Assembly (NCBI RefSeq): GCF_014191505.1
Contig: NZ_JACHWS010000002.1
Location: 186,001 to 250,000 of the forward strand
From: Hoyosella altamirensis
GTDB taxonomy: Bacteria; Actinomycetota; Actinomycetes; Mycobacteriales; Mycobacteriaceae
Length of the DNA stretch: 64,000 nt
Direction: 5' to 3'
Shown here: positions 43,992 to 57,472 of the stretch, piece after piece
Layout: each line of letters opens with the position of its first letter
Numbering within the stretch: position 1 is the first letter of the stretch
Program-made: the position numbers and the translations under genes
Notes under the pieces: generated by a model
Databases searched by the model: none
Told to the model about the DNA's origin: nothing
Seen by the model: only the letters and a program-made list of their open reading frames with translations

Positions 43992-45052
43992 GAGAACCTC
44001 CTTGGATTCGTGTGTTGCGTTTCGTCGAGCGGCGCACCGCTCAGCTCCGCGACGACAGCGTCGGCGGTGAGCGGTGCCAGCAGAATGCCCCCACGACCGT
44101 GCCCCGCAGCTAGAGTCACTCTTTCGTCTATACGCCCCAGCAGGGGCAGGTTGTCAGGGGTAGCAGGACGTAGTCCCGCGACGCACTCGGCGAACCCGTA
44201 CTCCGACAAGCCCGGGAAAACGGCCTCTGCGTCAGCGAGGAGATCGCGCACACCACCGGCAGTGACCTGCGTATCGAACCCTGCTTCGTACTGCGTGGCA
44301 CCGATGACGAGTCCATGCTCGCGCGGCACCAGGTACACATGGCGGCCGTGCACCCACGCCCGCACGGTCCGCGATGGCGGCGCCGGCGCACCGTCCCGGC
44401 GGTGCAAGCGGAGGACCTCCCCTTTGACCGGTCGCACGGGGGCGCCTTTGACAAGTTTGCCTGTCCATGCCCCGGCGGCGACAACAACCTGTTCGTGCGG
44501 AAGGAGATCGATATCAGTGACCCGCTCCGCGATTCGCCGCACTCCCGAGGCGTGGCAAGCGGCCGCGAGGGCCTCGAGGAGTCTCCGATTGTCTACCGCG
44601 CGCTCCGCATCAGCGCTGAAGCCAGGCCGCAGGGCACGAGTGAGTTCGGGTTCAGCGTCCCGAAGTTCCGCGCGACTGAGCGCACCAACGGCATGGCCCT
44701 GCTCCGCGAGCCAGTCCCGGATACGACGCAGATCCCGCGCGTCGGCGTCGTCGACCGCGACCGCGACCGTCGACCGCGATGTGACAATTCCGGCGGCGAA
44801 CGCGTCTAATTCCGCCGCGAAACCATCCCAGCGGGCGAGCGACGCCAGACCGAGCTCGAGCAATCGCTCCTCGCCAGGCCAGCCCTCGCTGAGGGGCGCG
44901 AGCATGCCGCCAGCAACCCACGATGCCGATTGCTCAGCCTGGCAGGGCTCGTACAAGGTGACGCGCCAGCCTGCAATGGACGCCCGCCACGCGACGGCGA
45001 GCCCAATGACACCGCCACCGACAATAGCCAGAGTTTCTGATTTTTCCTTCAC
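43988..45052 (-). CDS. thiO: Glycine oxidase ThiO
   Basis: A 354-residue FAD oxidase that turns glycine into dehydroglycine for thiazole synthesis. The FAD-binding ETLAIVGGGVIGLAVAWRAS opens the protein, and LAAGHGRGGILLAPLTADAV lies near the C-terminus. The frame is open to 45166, but that stretch is the riboswitch; GTG 45052 gives the conserved start and has GGGAG ten bases upstream. It leads thiO-thiS-thiG. Confidence 0.94.
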
Positions 45053-45062
45053 TGTTCCTGCA

Positions 45063-45143
45063 CTCCCTGCGCCAGCATTATCCGGATCAGGTTTGACGGT
45101 CGGAGCGGCGCGCACCCTCTCAGCCCACGTTCCATGAGCTCCC
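45063..45143 (-). promoter_or_regulatory. TPP riboswitch upstream of thiO
   Basis: On the minus strand the THI box reads GGGAGCTC, GTGGGCTGAGAGGGT, a variable stem, then AACCTGATCCGGATAATGCT and GCGCAGGGAG. It lies directly before the thiO start and includes its ribosome site, so translational control is likely. It is the second TPP riboswitch in the window. Confidence 0.96.
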
Positions 45144-45189
45144 GCGAGATTGTGTGACATCTCCACCGTAGCCCGATACGGTCAACAAT

Positions 45190-45858
45190 GTGGAATCTCC
45201 GCGTGAACGACTTCGAACGGCCCAGCTCTACTTGTGCACCGACGCTCGGCGCGATATAGGCGATCTAGCCGAGTTTGCCGAAGCCGCGCTATCTGGAGGT
45301 GTCGACATCATCCAGCTGCGCGATAAGGGATCCTCAGGTGAGAAGCAATACGGTCCGCTCGAGGCGCAACACGAGATCGCGGCACTCGCGGTTCTCGGCG
45401 CTGCCGCGAAACGTCACGGCGCGCTGCTCGCGGTGAACGACAGGGCCGACATTGCGCTTGCTGCGGGCGCGGACATCCTGCACCTCGGGCAAGACGACCT
45501 GCCCGTTCATTACGCACGAAAGATTCTCGGAGAGCGGCCCCTCATCGGCCGCTCAACCCACGATGCGGAACAGGCACGAGATGCCGCGATCGAGGAAGGT
45601 GTCGACTATTTCTGTGTCGGCCCCTGCTGGACGACTCCGACGAAGCCCGGGCGCAGCGCGGCAGGGCTCGGCCTGGTGCGGGCGACAGCCGATCATGCTC
45701 CCGCGCGTCCCTGGTTCGCGATCGGCGGCATCGATGAGGAACGCCTTCCTGAGGTAGTCGCGTCGGGCGCGCAGCGCATCGTTGTTGTCCGTGCGATTAC
45801 TGAGGCCACTGACCCCCACGCTGCGGCGCAGCGCATAAAAGCGGCACTCACCGGTTAG
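45190..45858 (+). CDS. thiE: Thiamine-phosphate synthase ThiE
   Basis: A 222-residue TIM-barrel enzyme that joins the pyrimidine and thiazole halves into thiamine phosphate. [43 protein letters not shown], and [15 protein letters not shown] are family blocks. Start is GTG at 45190. It is divergent from thiO and overlaps the convergent NUDIX gene by 11 bases. No riboswitch precedes it. Confidence 0.95.
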   Translation: MESPRERLRTAQLYLCTDARRDIGDLAEFAEAALSGGVDIIQLRDKGSSGEKQYGPLEAQHEIAALAVLGAAAKRHGALLAVNDRADIALAAGADILHLGQDDLPVHYARKILGERPLIGRSTHDAEQARDAAIEEGVDYFCVGPCWTTPTKPGRSAAGLGLVRATADHAPARPWFAIGGIDEERLPEVVASGAQRIVVVRAITEATDPHAAAQRIKAALTG

Positions 45859-46738
45859 CTCGCGCGGCGACCTCACCGGTGCTGTCGAGCCACGACAGCA
45901 AAGCGGACGGTCCGAGAATGCTGGTACCCGCTGGCAGCCGGTCTCGCAGACCCCGGTCTGCCGTCACCACGACCGTGTGCACAGTCGACTGACTTGCGTG
46001 GTCCGCCGCCACGGAGCACAATCGCACGATTTCGTCGTCGCCACTGCCCGGAGCGTGATGCAGCCGGCTGAGCGGCAGCCGTTCGATCGCGCGTGCAGCA
46101 CCTTCCAGGACAAGATCAAGTTCTGTCAGCCAGCCGTAGCCACCTTCCGGCAATGCCACCGTCCTGGGCAGCGTGGAAACAATCTCCTCCGCAAGCGCGC
46201 GGGTTGCGCCGACGCGGTCGCGCCACCATCCGTTTGCCCGTGATCCCACCACGTTGGCGGTGTCGACGATCAGACGCAACGGACAGGCAGTCAGAGCTGG
46301 CCAACTTGCCGCGAGACCAGTGTGTAGCGGGTAGTCGGTGACCTCGCCCTCACGAACCCATTCCAGGTCGAGGCTCTCGTGATTCGGGACTGTTTCGAGA
46401 GTCTCCTCGGCGTCCGCGACCACAGTCGTGTAGGTCCATCCAGGCAACTCACCCGCGGTAGTCACTACTGCCCGCACGCGAATCCGATCCGCCGCGATGC
46501 CTGCTTCCTCCTGCGCCTCGCGGAGCGCTGCGTGCACCTCGGATTCGTGACTGTCCCGCGCACCGCCCGGCAATGCCCACGTGCCGCCCTGGTGGCTCCA
46601 CTCTGCGCGGTGCTGTAACAGAACCACGGAAGCTCCGCGCTCACCCGGGGCACGGAGCAGAAGGCCCGCCGCGCCGTGTTTACCCCAGCGTCTCGCCCCA
46701 TCGCCGCCGATCACCCAGCCGTCACCGTCGCCACGCAT
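45848..46738 (-). CDS. NUDIX hydrolase fused to a NYN/PIN-like domain
   Basis: A 296-residue protein in the position of MutT3 (Rv0413). The NUDIX box runs from Gly59: GX5-Glu65, then Arg73-Glu74 and EEAG ending at Gly80. After residue 150 a second domain begins: [14 protein letters not shown] with Asp159, [12 protein letters not shown] with Asp234-Glu236, and VVVTADRGL with Asp261. This layout of spaced acidic residues fits the NYN/PIN nuclease fold (YacP-like), which cuts RNA. The NUDIX half could hydrolyse damaged nucleotides, or the caps of RNA or other nucleoside diphosphates. The fusion is not a frame error; the frame is continuous. ATG 46738. Confidence 0.85.
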   Translation of the reverse strand: MRGDGDGWVIGGDGARRWGKHGAAGLLLRAPGERGASVVLLQHRAEWSHQGGTWALPGGARDSHESEVHAALREAQEEAGIAADRIRVRAVVTTAGELPGWTYTTVVADAEETLETVPNHESLDLEWVREGEVTDYPLHTGLAASWPALTACPLRLIVDTANVVGSRANGWWRDRVGATRALAEEIVSTLPRTVALPEGGYGWLTELDLVLEGAARAIERLPLSRLHHAPGSGDDEIVRLCSVAADHASQSTVHTVVVTADRGLRDRLPAGTSILGPSALLSWLDSTGEVAARANR

Positions 46739-46911
46739 TACGCACCCTCAATCCGCTACTGACTACGCCCCCCACAGTAATGGTGCTGTCGCAAACACAT
46801 CACGATCGCGACACGACCCCCGGACGAACGTAATGAGACGCCCACAGGAGAAGATGAAAGGTATACGACAGGATAACGGGCCCGGCGAACGCTCTCGGGA
46901 GGTGCAACGCG

Positions 46912-48354
46912 ATGCCTAAGTCTTCAGGCGCGCAGAAGCACGAGCCCGCGTCCTTCGGATTCAACCGTTTCGGCATAGACCCATCCGCAGCCTTACCGGA
47001 TGCCGAAGCCACACCGGAATGGCTGATGCCGAAGGCGCATAAGCCTGCACAGCGCAAGAAGTATGCGAAGTACTACCCCACTCAAGCCAGCCTGGTCAGC
47101 GATGTCGCGAACTCGAGCCCGGGCAAACTTGTGCTCGCGGGATTTGTCCTCATTCTGATGTGTATCACCGCGGGGGCGGTGACCGCGACGTCGATCAGTG
47201 CTCGCCAGGATCAGCTTGACACGATGATCAGCAGTACTGAGCCCATCGCGCATTCCGCGCTGGAACTGTACAGCGCCCTCTCGATCGCGGACGCCGCGGC
47301 GAGCACCGCGTTTGTTTTCGGTGGAATCGAGCCTGACGAGCTGCGCACCCGCTACCTGCAAGCAACGATGGATGCCTCACGTGCGCTGGTGAACGCATCG
47401 TCACAGGTGGGTGAGGGTAATTCACGTGCCCAGCGACTGCTCGCGGAAATCGCCATGCAGTTGCCGGTGTACACAGGCCTCGTAGAGAGCGCGCGCTCGA
47501 ACAACCGTGTCGGCAATCCCGTAGGCGCGGCGTATCTGAACGAGGCATCGCACGTCATGCGCACCCAGGTGCTGCCACTTTCCGAAGACCTGTACCGGAC
47601 CCGGGCCGTCCGGGTTGCTGAAGCGCACGAGACGTTCATCCGCCCGCCATGGCTCGCGGTGTTCGCGGTGTTCTTCGTCATCGTCGCGCTTGTTGGCGCG
47701 CAATTCCGGCTCGCCCGGAAAACCCAGCGAACTATCAACCTCGGCTGGCTTGTCAGCACACTCCTCATGACGCTAGTACTCGTGTGGCTTCTGACCGTCG
47801 GGCTATATTCACGTGCCGAAGCGACCCGCGCCGCGGATGAGGGTGCCCGCCCGCTCGAGGCTTTGGCGACAATGCGGATCCTCGCGCAGCAAGCGCGCGG
47901 CGATGAAACACTCGGGCTTGCCCGGCGCGGTGAGGCAGCTGAGCTTGAAGCCAACTTCCGCTCCACCTCGGCGAAACTCACCGAACGGCTCGGCCAGCTG
48001 CAAGACGATGACCGAGTGTCCGTTGGACGCCGCGCAATTGACAGCGCGATAGCCGCGAATGCCCAGTGGGTTTCAGCGCACGACCGCCTGACAGACCTTT
48101 ACAGCGCGGGAGATCACCTTGGAGCAGCCCGAATCGCCGTGGGTCCCGGTGAAAGAGACTCGACTGCGAACTTCGCGGCCCTCGACGGTGCGCTCCAGGA
48201 TGGGATCAATGCCACCCGCGCGGAGATGCGCAGCTCGCTGATTCGCGCGCGCACGGCACTCGTGTTCGCCGCCGGCGGGGTACTCGGGTTGTCGGTCGCC
48301 GCTGGCTTCGCGATCGCCGCTGGCGTGTGGCCCCGGCTGCGGGAGTACCAATGA
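46912..48354 (+). CDS. glnX: GlnX-like membrane sensor protein
   Basis: A 480-residue membrane protein with helices near 72-93, 244-264, 277-299 and 447-472, leaving two external helical loops resembling receptor sensor domains and a basic N-terminal cytoplasmic part of ~70 residues. In mycobacteria the homologue (Rv0412c) passes the GlnH amino-acid signal to the kinase PknG. GGAGG lies nine bases before the ATG. The glnH start overlaps its stop by four bases. No histidine kinase or methyl-accepting domain is visible. Confidence 0.9.
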   Translation: MPKSSGAQKHEPASFGFNRFGIDPSAALPDAEATPEWLMPKAHKPAQRKKYAKYYPTQASLVSDVANSSPGKLVLAGFVLILMCITAGAVTATSISARQDQLDTMISSTEPIAHSALELYSALSIADAAASTAFVFGGIEPDELRTRYLQATMDASRALVNASSQVGEGNSRAQRLLAEIAMQLPVYTGLVESARSNNRVGNPVGAAYLNEASHVMRTQVLPLSEDLYRTRAVRVAEAHETFIRPPWLAVFAVFFVIVALVGAQFRLARKTQRTINLGWLVSTLLMTLVLVWLLTVGLYSRAEATRAADEGARPLEALATMRILAQQARGDETLGLARRGEAAELEANFRSTSAKLTERLGQLQDDDRVSVGRRAIDSAIAANAQWVSAHDRLTDLYSAGDHLGAARIAVGPGERDSTANFAALDGALQDGINATRAEMRSSLIRARTALVFAAGGVLGLSVAAGFAIAAGVWPRLREYQ

Positions 48355-49346
48355 ACCGGCCGTCACGCCGTATGGCATCGCTGGCAGGCCTGGCTCTGGC
48401 AGCGGTTGTTGCCCTCTCCGGGTGCGCTTTGCCAGATCCCGCGCCGGGTGTCCCGCCGACATACCCAGCCATGCCGATGCCAAGCGGTGCTGAGATTGTC
48501 CCCCAGCCGGACGAGGTCGAACCACCACCCAGCCTCGAATGCGATCCCACCGCGAGCCTGCGCCCCACCGAGCCCAATCCGCCGCCGGGAGAAATCCCAC
48601 CGGAGAACCCGGTTTCCGAGATCTACGAGCGCGGACGCCTCATCGTGGGACTGGACGCGGGAAGCAACCTGTTCAGCTTCCGTGATCCCCTCACCGGAGA
48701 CCTCGTGGGATTTGACGTGGACATCGCTCGCGAAATCGCCCGGGACATCTTCGGTGATCCCGATCGGGTCGAGTTCGAGATCTTGACGTCCGCGGAGCGG
48801 CTGGCTGCTCTGGAATCGTCCCAAGTGGACGTTGTCGTGAAGACGATGACGATCACCTGCGAGCGGCGTGAGCGCGTCGAGTTCTCCACGTCGTATTTCC
48901 AGGCGTATCAGCGCATCCTCACGGTCAGCGGCTCCGGCATCAACAACGCCGAGGATTTGGCGGACCGAACGGTGTGCGTCGTGCGGGGAACAACGTCACT
49001 CGCGCGCATTCAGCGCCTACAGCCCGGCGCGACGATCTTGGGAGTGCCCGCCTGGGCTGATTGCCTCGTAGCGCTGCAGCAGGGGCAAGCCGACGCCATC
49101 TCGACCGACGACTCCATCCTGGCAGGGCTCAACGCCCAGGATCCCTACCTCGAGATCGTCGGCGGATTTCTCAGTTCGGAACCGTATGGGGTCGGCATCA
49201 ACATCAACAATCGGGACCTCGTCCGGTTTGTGAACAATACGCTTGACCGAATTCGCACCGACGGCACCTGGAATCGGCTTTACCAAGAGTGGCTGTCCGT
49301 GCTCGGGCCGTCACCCGGACCACCTCCTCCCAGGTACGGCGATTAG
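48351..49346 (+). CDS. glnH: GlnH amino-acid binding lipoprotein
   Basis: A 331-residue solute-binding protein. The signal ends VALSGCAL with Cys25 lipidated, followed by a Pro-rich stretch to residue 85. The SBP-3 fold follows: LIVGLDAGSNLFSFRDP, LVGFDVDIAREIARDIFG, and VDVVVKTMTITCERRERVEF. In mycobacteria GlnH binds aspartate or glutamate and signals through GlnX. No ABC permease lies near, so sensing rather than uptake is likely. ATG overlaps the glnX stop. Confidence 0.93.
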   Translation: MNRPSRRMASLAGLALAAVVALSGCALPDPAPGVPPTYPAMPMPSGAEIVPQPDEVEPPPSLECDPTASLRPTEPNPPPGEIPPENPVSEIYERGRLIVGLDAGSNLFSFRDPLTGDLVGFDVDIAREIARDIFGDPDRVEFEILTSAERLAALESSQVDVVVKTMTITCERRERVEFSTSYFQAYQRILTVSGSGINNAEDLADRTVCVVRGTTSLARIQRLQPGATILGVPAWADCLVALQQGQADAISTDDSILAGLNAQDPYLEIVGGFLSSEPYGVGININNRDLVRFVNNTLDRIRTDGTWNRLYQEWLSVLGPSPGPPPPRYGD

Positions 49347-49373
49347 CGTGCTTCGCCTCCGCCTCCCCGCTAG

Positions 49374-51818
<2,445 letters not shown>

Positions 51819-51828
51819 CGCCCAGGAG

Positions 51829-53019
51829 TCAAACGTCGTTCGCCAGCGTCGCCGCAGCGCGCGCGATGGCGAGTTCTTCATTCGTCGGGACGACGAGCAC
51901 CGTCACCTTGCTGTCCGGTGCAGAGATGATCCGAGCTCCCTTGTCACGGCGCTGGTTCGTTTCCGGGTCGACGACTATGCCAAACTCCTCGAGGTCAGCA
52001 AGAGCGTCAGCCCGCACATGCGGGGCGTTCTCCCCCACCCCGGCGGTGAACGTGATGACGTCGAGACGGCCAAGCGCCACCATGTACGCACCGACGTATT
52101 TGCGCAAGCGGTGCACATACACCTCATAGGCGAGGGTGGCATGTTGATCGCCTGCCGAAACGAGTTCGCTCAGTTCACGGAAGTCGTTGACCCCACAGAG
52201 CCCCCTTAGTCCGGACCGCCTATTGAGCAGCTCATCCAGATCATCCACAGTCATCCCCGCAGATCGGCGCAAGTGCAGCAGAATCCCCGGGTCGATATCA
52301 CCCGATCGGGTTCCCATCACCAGGCCCTCCAGAGGTGTCAGCCCCATCGAGGTGTCGATCGCAACGCCACCTTGCACCGCGGATGCCGACGCCCCGTTGC
52401 CGAGATGCAGGATTATCTGGTTCACGTCGGACAGAGGCCGCCCAAGGAACTCCGCGACCTGCTCCGACACGTAGTGGTGTGATGTGCCGTGGAAGCCGTA
52501 CCGCTGAACCCCATGCTCTTCGGCGAGCTTCGCATCGATCGCGTAGGTGTTCGCTGCCCTGGGCAACGTCCGGAAGAACGCGGTATCGAACACCGCCACA
52601 TGCGGAACATCCGGCAGCAGGGCACGCGCCACCTCGATACCAAGCAGATTCGGTGGGTTGTGCAGAGGCGCGAGCGATGAGAGTTTGCCGACCTCGGTGA
52701 TCACGTCGTCGGTGACCAGTGTGGGCCTGGAGAACACCTTGCCGCCATGGACGACTCGGTGCCCAACCGCACTAACGCCGAACTCGGCAAGGGAAGCGCC
52801 ATCGCGGCTGAACATGTCGAACGCCAGTTGCAATCCCGCGCGGTGATCCGCGATCGGCTCCGTCGACTCGGACTCACCCGCGCGATCACTATGCGTGATG
52901 CGCCCCTCAGCCTCACCGATGCGCTCGACGAGCCCTGACGCCAGCACGTCACCCGTTTCCGGTTCAACGAGCTGGTATTTGATCGAGGATGAGCCCGAAT
53001 TGATGACGAGTACAGCCAC
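51829..53019 (-). CDS. ackA: Acetate kinase
   Basis: A 396-residue enzyme making acetyl phosphate from acetate and ATP, or ATP in reverse. [60 protein letters not shown] and [20 protein letters not shown] are standard. GTG start. It follows pta by 11 bases in the same operon and is convergent with pknG across 10 bases. Confidence 0.96.
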   Translation of the reverse strand: MAVLVINSGSSSIKYQLVEPETGDVLASGLVERIGEAEGRITHSDRAGESESTEPIADHRAGLQLAFDMFSRDGASLAEFGVSAVGHRVVHGGKVFSRPTLVTDDVITEVGKLSSLAPLHNPPNLLGIEVARALLPDVPHVAVFDTAFFRTLPRAANTYAIDAKLAEEHGVQRYGFHGTSHHYVSEQVAEFLGRPLSDVNQIILHLGNGASASAVQGGVAIDTSMGLTPLEGLVMGTRSGDIDPGILLHLRRSAGMTVDDLDELLNRRSGLRGLCGVNDFRELSELVSAGDQHATLAYEVYVHRLRKYVGAYMVALGRLDVITFTAGVGENAPHVRADALADLEEFGIVVDPETNQRRDKGARIISAPDSKVTVLVVPTNEELAIARAAATLANDV

Positions 53020-53030
53020 CAGATGCCGCC

Positions 53031-55103
53031 TTACTTCTGTGCCTGAATGGCTTGCGCCTGGATAGCGGTAATCGCGACCGTGTTGACGATGTCCTGCACC
53101 AGTGCGCCGCGTGAAAGATCATTGACTGGCTTGTTCAGGCCTTGCAGTACGGGGCCGATAGCGACAGCGCCAGCACTGCGCTGCACCGCCTTGTATGTGT
53201 TATTACCCGTGTTCAGGTCGGGGAAAACGAGGACGGTTGCCTGCCCGGCGACCGGTGAATCAGGCATTTTCGATTTCGCGACCGACGGTTCCACAGCCGC
53301 GTCGTACTGGATGGGGCCGTCCACGAGAAGGTCCGGGCGGCGTTCCCGGACGAGCTTCGTCGCTTCACGCACCTTGTCGACGTCCGCACCCGAACCGGAG
53401 TCACCCGTGGAGTACGACAGCATCGCCACCTTGGGGTCGACCCCGAAGTTGGCGGCGGTCTCGGCAGACGAAATCGCGATGTCAGCGAGCTGCCCTGCGT
53501 CGGGCATCGGAACTACAGCGCAGTCCCCATAGGCGAGCACCTTGTCGGCCAGACACATGAGGAAAATGCTCGATACCGTCGAACAGTTCGGCAGTGTTTT
53601 GATGACCTCGAAAGCAGGCCGGATAGTGTGCGCGGTGGTGTGTACGGCACCGGAAACCATGCCGTCCGCGATGTCCATATGGACCATCATCGTGCCGAAG
53701 TAGGCCACATCCACCATCAGCTCGAGGGCACGCTCATGCGTCATGCCGCGATGTTTCCGCACCCTCGTGTATTCCGCAGCGAACTTTTCGAGCAGCTCCG
53801 AAGTCGCCGGGTTGATAACATCCGCGGCATCGAGGTCGAGGCCAAGTTCCGCCGCGCGCCTGCGGACCGGGCCCTCCTCACCAAGCAGGGTCAGATTCGC
53901 AACTTCCCGCTGCAGGAGCCGACTTGCCGCACGCAGGATCCGGTCGTCTGTCGCTTCGGGCAAAACAATGTGCTTGCGGTCTGCCCGCGCACGGTCGATG
54001 AGCTGATACTCGAACATCTGTGGTGTTACCACCGAAGGCATTTCGAGCCTCAACTGTTCGATCAGGCGCGGGGCGTCCACATGCTTTTCCATGAGTCCGA
54101 TCGCGGTGTCGACCTTACGCTGGGACCCGACCCCCACACGGCCGCGAGTTTCAGCGGCGACGCTAGCGGTCTGGAACGTGCCGTACTCGGACGTGATGAT
54201 CGGCAGTTTGGGTTTCAGCCCCTCGACGAGCTTTTCGATGCTCTTGTGCGGCAGCAGGCCACCGTTGAAGATAATGCCTGCGAGCGAGGGGAAACCTTCC
54301 GCCTCATGAGCCATGACCAGCGCGAGCAGAACGTCGGAACGGTCCGCGGGGGCGATCACCGCGGCTCCTTCCTTCAGGCGCTCGAGAAGGTGCTCGGCCG
54401 TCATCGCGCCGACTAGAACCGAGGTCGCCTCACGCTGCAGCAACTCGGGGTCCCCGGAATACAGGTCCCCTTTGAGCGCATCGAGCAATTCCTGCATTGT
54501 CGGCGACACCATCAGTGGCACTTCGGGCAGTGCCCACGCCGCCACACCTGTTTCCTCGAGAGCCGCTTCCACCTCGTTGAGCTTCTCCGGATCACACCGG
54601 TTCGCGACGATCGCTACGGCGTGTGCCTTCACTGATCGCAGCTCAGAAAGACAAAGATCAGCGGCCTGTTTGATTGTCTCCGGGTCGCGTCCACTGCCGC
54701 TCAGCGCGAGGAGCACGGGCGCGCCGAGGTTGACGGCGACTCGCGCGTTGAACGTCAGTTCGGTGGGGCTGACAACGTCTGTGTAGTCCGAGCCGACGAC
54801 CACCACTGCGTCACAATGCTCCGCCAGTAGGTGATAGCGGCGGACGATCTCCGAGAGTGCGCCCTCTGGGTCGCGGTGAACATCGCTGTAGGTGACACCG
54901 ATGCACTGGTCGTAGGAGACGTCAGCCGTCGTATGTTCGAGCAGCATCTCGAGGATGTAATCGCTATCGTCGTTCGACCGGGCGAGGGGGCGGAAGACGC
55001 CCACGCGGGCTGCGGTAAGCCCTAGGAAGTGCAGGACTCCCAGCGCGATCGTGGACTTTCCGGTGTCACCGGATGGCGCAGCGATATAAACACTCGACGG
55101 CAT
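53031..55103 (-). CDS. pta: Phosphate acetyltransferase
   Basis: A 690-residue enzyme converting acetyl-CoA and phosphate to acetyl phosphate. The N-terminal P-loop-like part ([20 protein letters not shown]), the central DRTGG region, and the C-terminal catalytic PTA domain ([59 protein letters not shown]) give the long Pta form. ATG 55103. Operon with ackA. It forms the acetate switch from acetyl-CoA to ATP. Confidence 0.96.
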   Translation of the reverse strand: MPSSVYIAAPSGDTGKSTIALGVLHFLGLTAARVGVFRPLARSNDDSDYILEMLLEHTTADVSYDQCIGVTYSDVHRDPEGALSEIVRRYHLLAEHCDAVVVVGSDYTDVVSPTELTFNARVAVNLGAPVLLALSGSGRDPETIKQAADLCLSELRSVKAHAVAIVANRCDPEKLNEVEAALEETGVAAWALPEVPLMVSPTMQELLDALKGDLYSGDPELLQREATSVLVGAMTAEHLLERLKEGAAVIAPADRSDVLLALVMAHEAEGFPSLAGIIFNGGLLPHKSIEKLVEGLKPKLPIITSEYGTFQTASVAAETRGRVGVGSQRKVDTAIGLMEKHVDAPRLIEQLRLEMPSVVTPQMFEYQLIDRARADRKHIVLPEATDDRILRAASRLLQREVANLTLLGEEGPVRRRAAELGLDLDAADVINPATSELLEKFAAEYTRVRKHRGMTHERALELMVDVAYFGTMMVHMDIADGMVSGAVHTTAHTIRPAFEVIKTLPNCSTVSSIFLMCLADKVLAYGDCAVVPMPDAGQLADIAISSAETAANFGVDPKVAMLSYSTGDSGSGADVDKVREATKLVRERRPDLLVDGPIQYDAAVEPSVAKSKMPDSPVAGQATVLVFPDLNTGNNTYKAVQRSAGAVAIGPVLQGLNKPVNDLSRGALVQDIVNTVAITAIQAQAIQAQK

Positions 55104-55160
55104 GGCCCCTATTCTTACGGCATTCCTGACGTTGCGCCCAACAAGGCCGGAAATCGCCGC

Positions 55161-56183
55161 TCAGCTCTGCGCGAGTTCACGCAGTCTTGGCGCCAAGTCA
55201 CGTTCGAACAGTTCGAGGAAGCGTTTTTGATCGTGCCCCGGTGCGTGGAAAACAAGGTGATTCAGCCCTGCGTCGACGTACTGGGCGATCTGTTTGACTG
55301 CGTCGTCCGGGTCTGCGGAGACGATCCAGCGTTTGGCGACCTGCTCAAGCGGAAGTTCGTCCGCTAGTCGCTCCATCTCTGCTGAACTGGAAACGGAGTG
55401 CTTCTGCTCCGGCGTCAGACTGAGTGGTGCCCAGAACCTCGTGTTTTCAAGCGCCTTATCGTACTCGGTGTCATACGACAGCTTGATCTCGATCATCTTG
55501 TCGATGTCGTCTGGATTCCGGTCTGCTGCCTTGGCGCCCTCAGCTACAGCGGGGATCAGCTTGTCGGTGTAGAGCTCCATACCCTTGCCTGAGGTGCAGA
55601 TGAAACCATTGCCCGCGCGGCCTGCATACTTTGCGACCACAGGTCCGCCCGCCGCGACGTACACGGGAATCGGGCTTTCCGGCCGGTCATAAATCGTGGC
55701 GTCAACCGTGTGGTAGTAATCGCCGTCGAACGTCACATTGTCTTCCGTCCACAGCTGTCGCATCAGCCTGATCGACTCGCGCAGCCGTGCGAAACGCTCC
55801 TTGAACTCCGGCCAGGGGTGCTCGTCGGTGACGTTGAAACCAGTGGCGATTTCGTTCAGCGCCTCACCGGTCCCCACACCCAGCATGATGCGTCCCGGGT
55901 ATAGCACCCCCATCGTGGCGAATGCTTGCGCGATAACGGCTGGGTTGTAGCGGAACGTGGGTGTCATGACGGAGGTTCCGATGAGCACTCGCTCGGTTCG
56001 CTCACCAACCGCCGTCATCCAGGCCAGGGAAAACGGCGCGTGACCGCCCGTGTGCCGCCACGGCTGAAAGTGATCGCTGACGGTGACGGAATCCATACCG
56101 CACCGCTCGGCATACACAGCGAATTCAACGAGGTCTCTGGGCGCGAACTGTTCGGCGGAAGCCTTATAACCGAGCTTGAGCAC
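55161..56183 (-). CDS. fgd: F420-dependent glucose-6-phosphate dehydrogenase
   Basis: A 340-residue TIM-barrel enzyme that oxidises glucose-6-phosphate and reduces F420. The sequence follows mycobacterial Fgd1 closely: [58 protein letters not shown] and [24 protein letters not shown] lies nine bases before GTG 56183; GTG 56201, also with an AAAGG site, would add six residues. The cell must therefore make F420. The gene sits downstream of metZ and upstream of pta. Confidence 0.95.
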   Translation of the reverse strand: MLKLGYKASAEQFAPRDLVEFAVYAERCGMDSVTVSDHFQPWRHTGGHAPFSLAWMTAVGERTERVLIGTSVMTPTFRYNPAVIAQAFATMGVLYPGRIMLGVGTGEALNEIATGFNVTDEHPWPEFKERFARLRESIRLMRQLWTEDNVTFDGDYYHTVDATIYDRPESPIPVYVAAGGPVVAKYAGRAGNGFICTSGKGMELYTDKLIPAVAEGAKAADRNPDDIDKMIEIKLSYDTEYDKALENTRFWAPLSLTPEQKHSVSSSAEMERLADELPLEQVAKRWIVSADPDDAVKQIAQYVDAGLNHLVFHAPGHDQKRFLELFERDLAPRLRELAQS

Positions 56184-56272
56184 GTCGCTGAACTCCTTCA
56201 CGTGGGCCTTTACATGGGCACGTCACAACGACTTCGACGCTACTACAGGTCCGCCGCGCCCCCGCTGGACAA

Positions 56273-57472
56273 CTACTTCAGTGCCTGCTCGAGATCGTCG
56301 AGCAAGTCATCAGTGTGCTCGAGGCCCACTGAAATCCGCACCACCCCGTCCGTGACACCAATCGCCGCGCGGCCCTCCGGTCCCATAGCACGGTGCGTCG
56401 TCGTCGCGGGGTGCGTGATGAGCGTCTTGGAGTCTCCGAGATTGTTAGAGATATCGACGATTTTCAGCTTGTCCAGCACCTCGAAAGCACGGGCTTTACC
56501 GTCCGGTGCGTCTAGCTCGAACGTCACCACCGTTCCGCCGCCCAGCATCTGGCTTTTGGCCAGCTCGTACTGCGGATGGGATTCGAGATACGGGTAGCGG
56601 ACCCAGCGAGTCGCGTGATGATCGTCGAGGAATCGCGCGATTTTCAGCGCTGATTCGGTTTGCTGCTGGACACGAATACCCAGCGTCTCGAGGCCTTTCA
56701 GCATTACCCACGCGTTGAAAGGACTCAGCGCGGGTCCTGTGTGCCGCATCAGCGTTTGGACAGGACCGTCGATGTAGTCCTTCGGCCCCAGGACTGCCCC
56801 GCCGAGCACCCGGCCCTGGCCGTCGATGTGCTTCGTGCCGGAGTAGACGACGATGTCGGCACCAAGATCGAAGCCACGCTGCAGCAGCGGCGTCGCGAAA
56901 ACATTGTCGAGCACGACCTTCGCCCCGGCAGCGTGCGCCATCTCGGTGACACGACGGACGTCCACCAGGGTCTGCATCGGATTGGCGGGCGTCTCGAAGA
57001 ACACTGCGTCCGCAGGCTTCGACAGGGCGCGCTCCCACTGTTCGAGGTCTTCGCCGTCGACGAACTCCGTCTCGATACCCCAGCGCGGCAGGATCTCGTT
57101 GCATACCACGAAGCACGAGCCGAACAGGCTGCGCCCGGCGACCAATCGATCGCCCGATTTCAGCAGCGCGCCGAGTGAGACGAAAACCGCCGCCATGCCG
57201 CTTGCGGTGCCGAAGCACGCCTCTGCGCCATCGAGCTGGCGAAGCCGTTCTTGAAACATCGCGACCGTCGGATTGCCGTACCGCGAGTAGACGTAGCGAT
57301 CGCCATTGATGAACGCCTGCTCAGCCGCACCAGCAGACTCGTAGACGTAACCAGACGTCAAGTACATCGCCTCGGCCGTCTCCTCGAACCCGGAGCGCGT
57401 TAGGCCACCTCGAACGGCGATCGTTTCAGGCCGGACAGTATCCGGCAGTTCGCGGGGAGACGGCAGACTCAT
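56273..57472 (-). CDS. metZ: O-succinylhomoserine sulfhydrylase
   Basis: A 399-residue PLP enzyme making homocysteine from O-succinylhomoserine and sulfide. VRPETIAVRGGLTRSGFEET opens it, YSRYGNPTVAMFQERL and DIVVYSGTKHIDGQGR hold the PLP lysine, and EHTDDLLDDLEQAL ends it. Substrate (succinyl rather than acetyl) is taken from the MetZ-type sequence. GGAGG precedes ATG 57472, which overlaps the rhodanese stop by four bases; the frame is open to 57484. Confidence 0.94.
   Translation of the reverse strand: MSLPSPRELPDTVRPETIAVRGGLTRSGFEETAEAMYLTSGYVYESAGAAEQAFINGDRYVYSRYGNPTVAMFQERLRQLDGAEACFGTASGMAAVFVSLGALLKSGDRLVAGRSLFGSCFVVCNEILPRWGIETEFVDGEDLEQWERALSKPADAVFFETPANPMQTLVDVRRVTEMAHAAGAKVVLDNVFATPLLQRGFDLGADIVVYSGTKHIDGQGRVLGGAVLGPKDYIDGPVQTLMRHTGPALSPFNAWVMLKGLETLGIRVQQQTESALKIARFLDDHHATRWVRYPYLESHPQYELAKSQMLGGGTVVTFELDAPDGKARAFEVLDKLKIVDISNNLGDSKTLITHPATTTHRAMGPEGRAAIGVTDGVVRISVGLEHTDDLLDDLEQALK

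Noticed and set aside
45053..45166. Longer thiO start
   Set aside because: The extra codons lie inside the TPP riboswitch.
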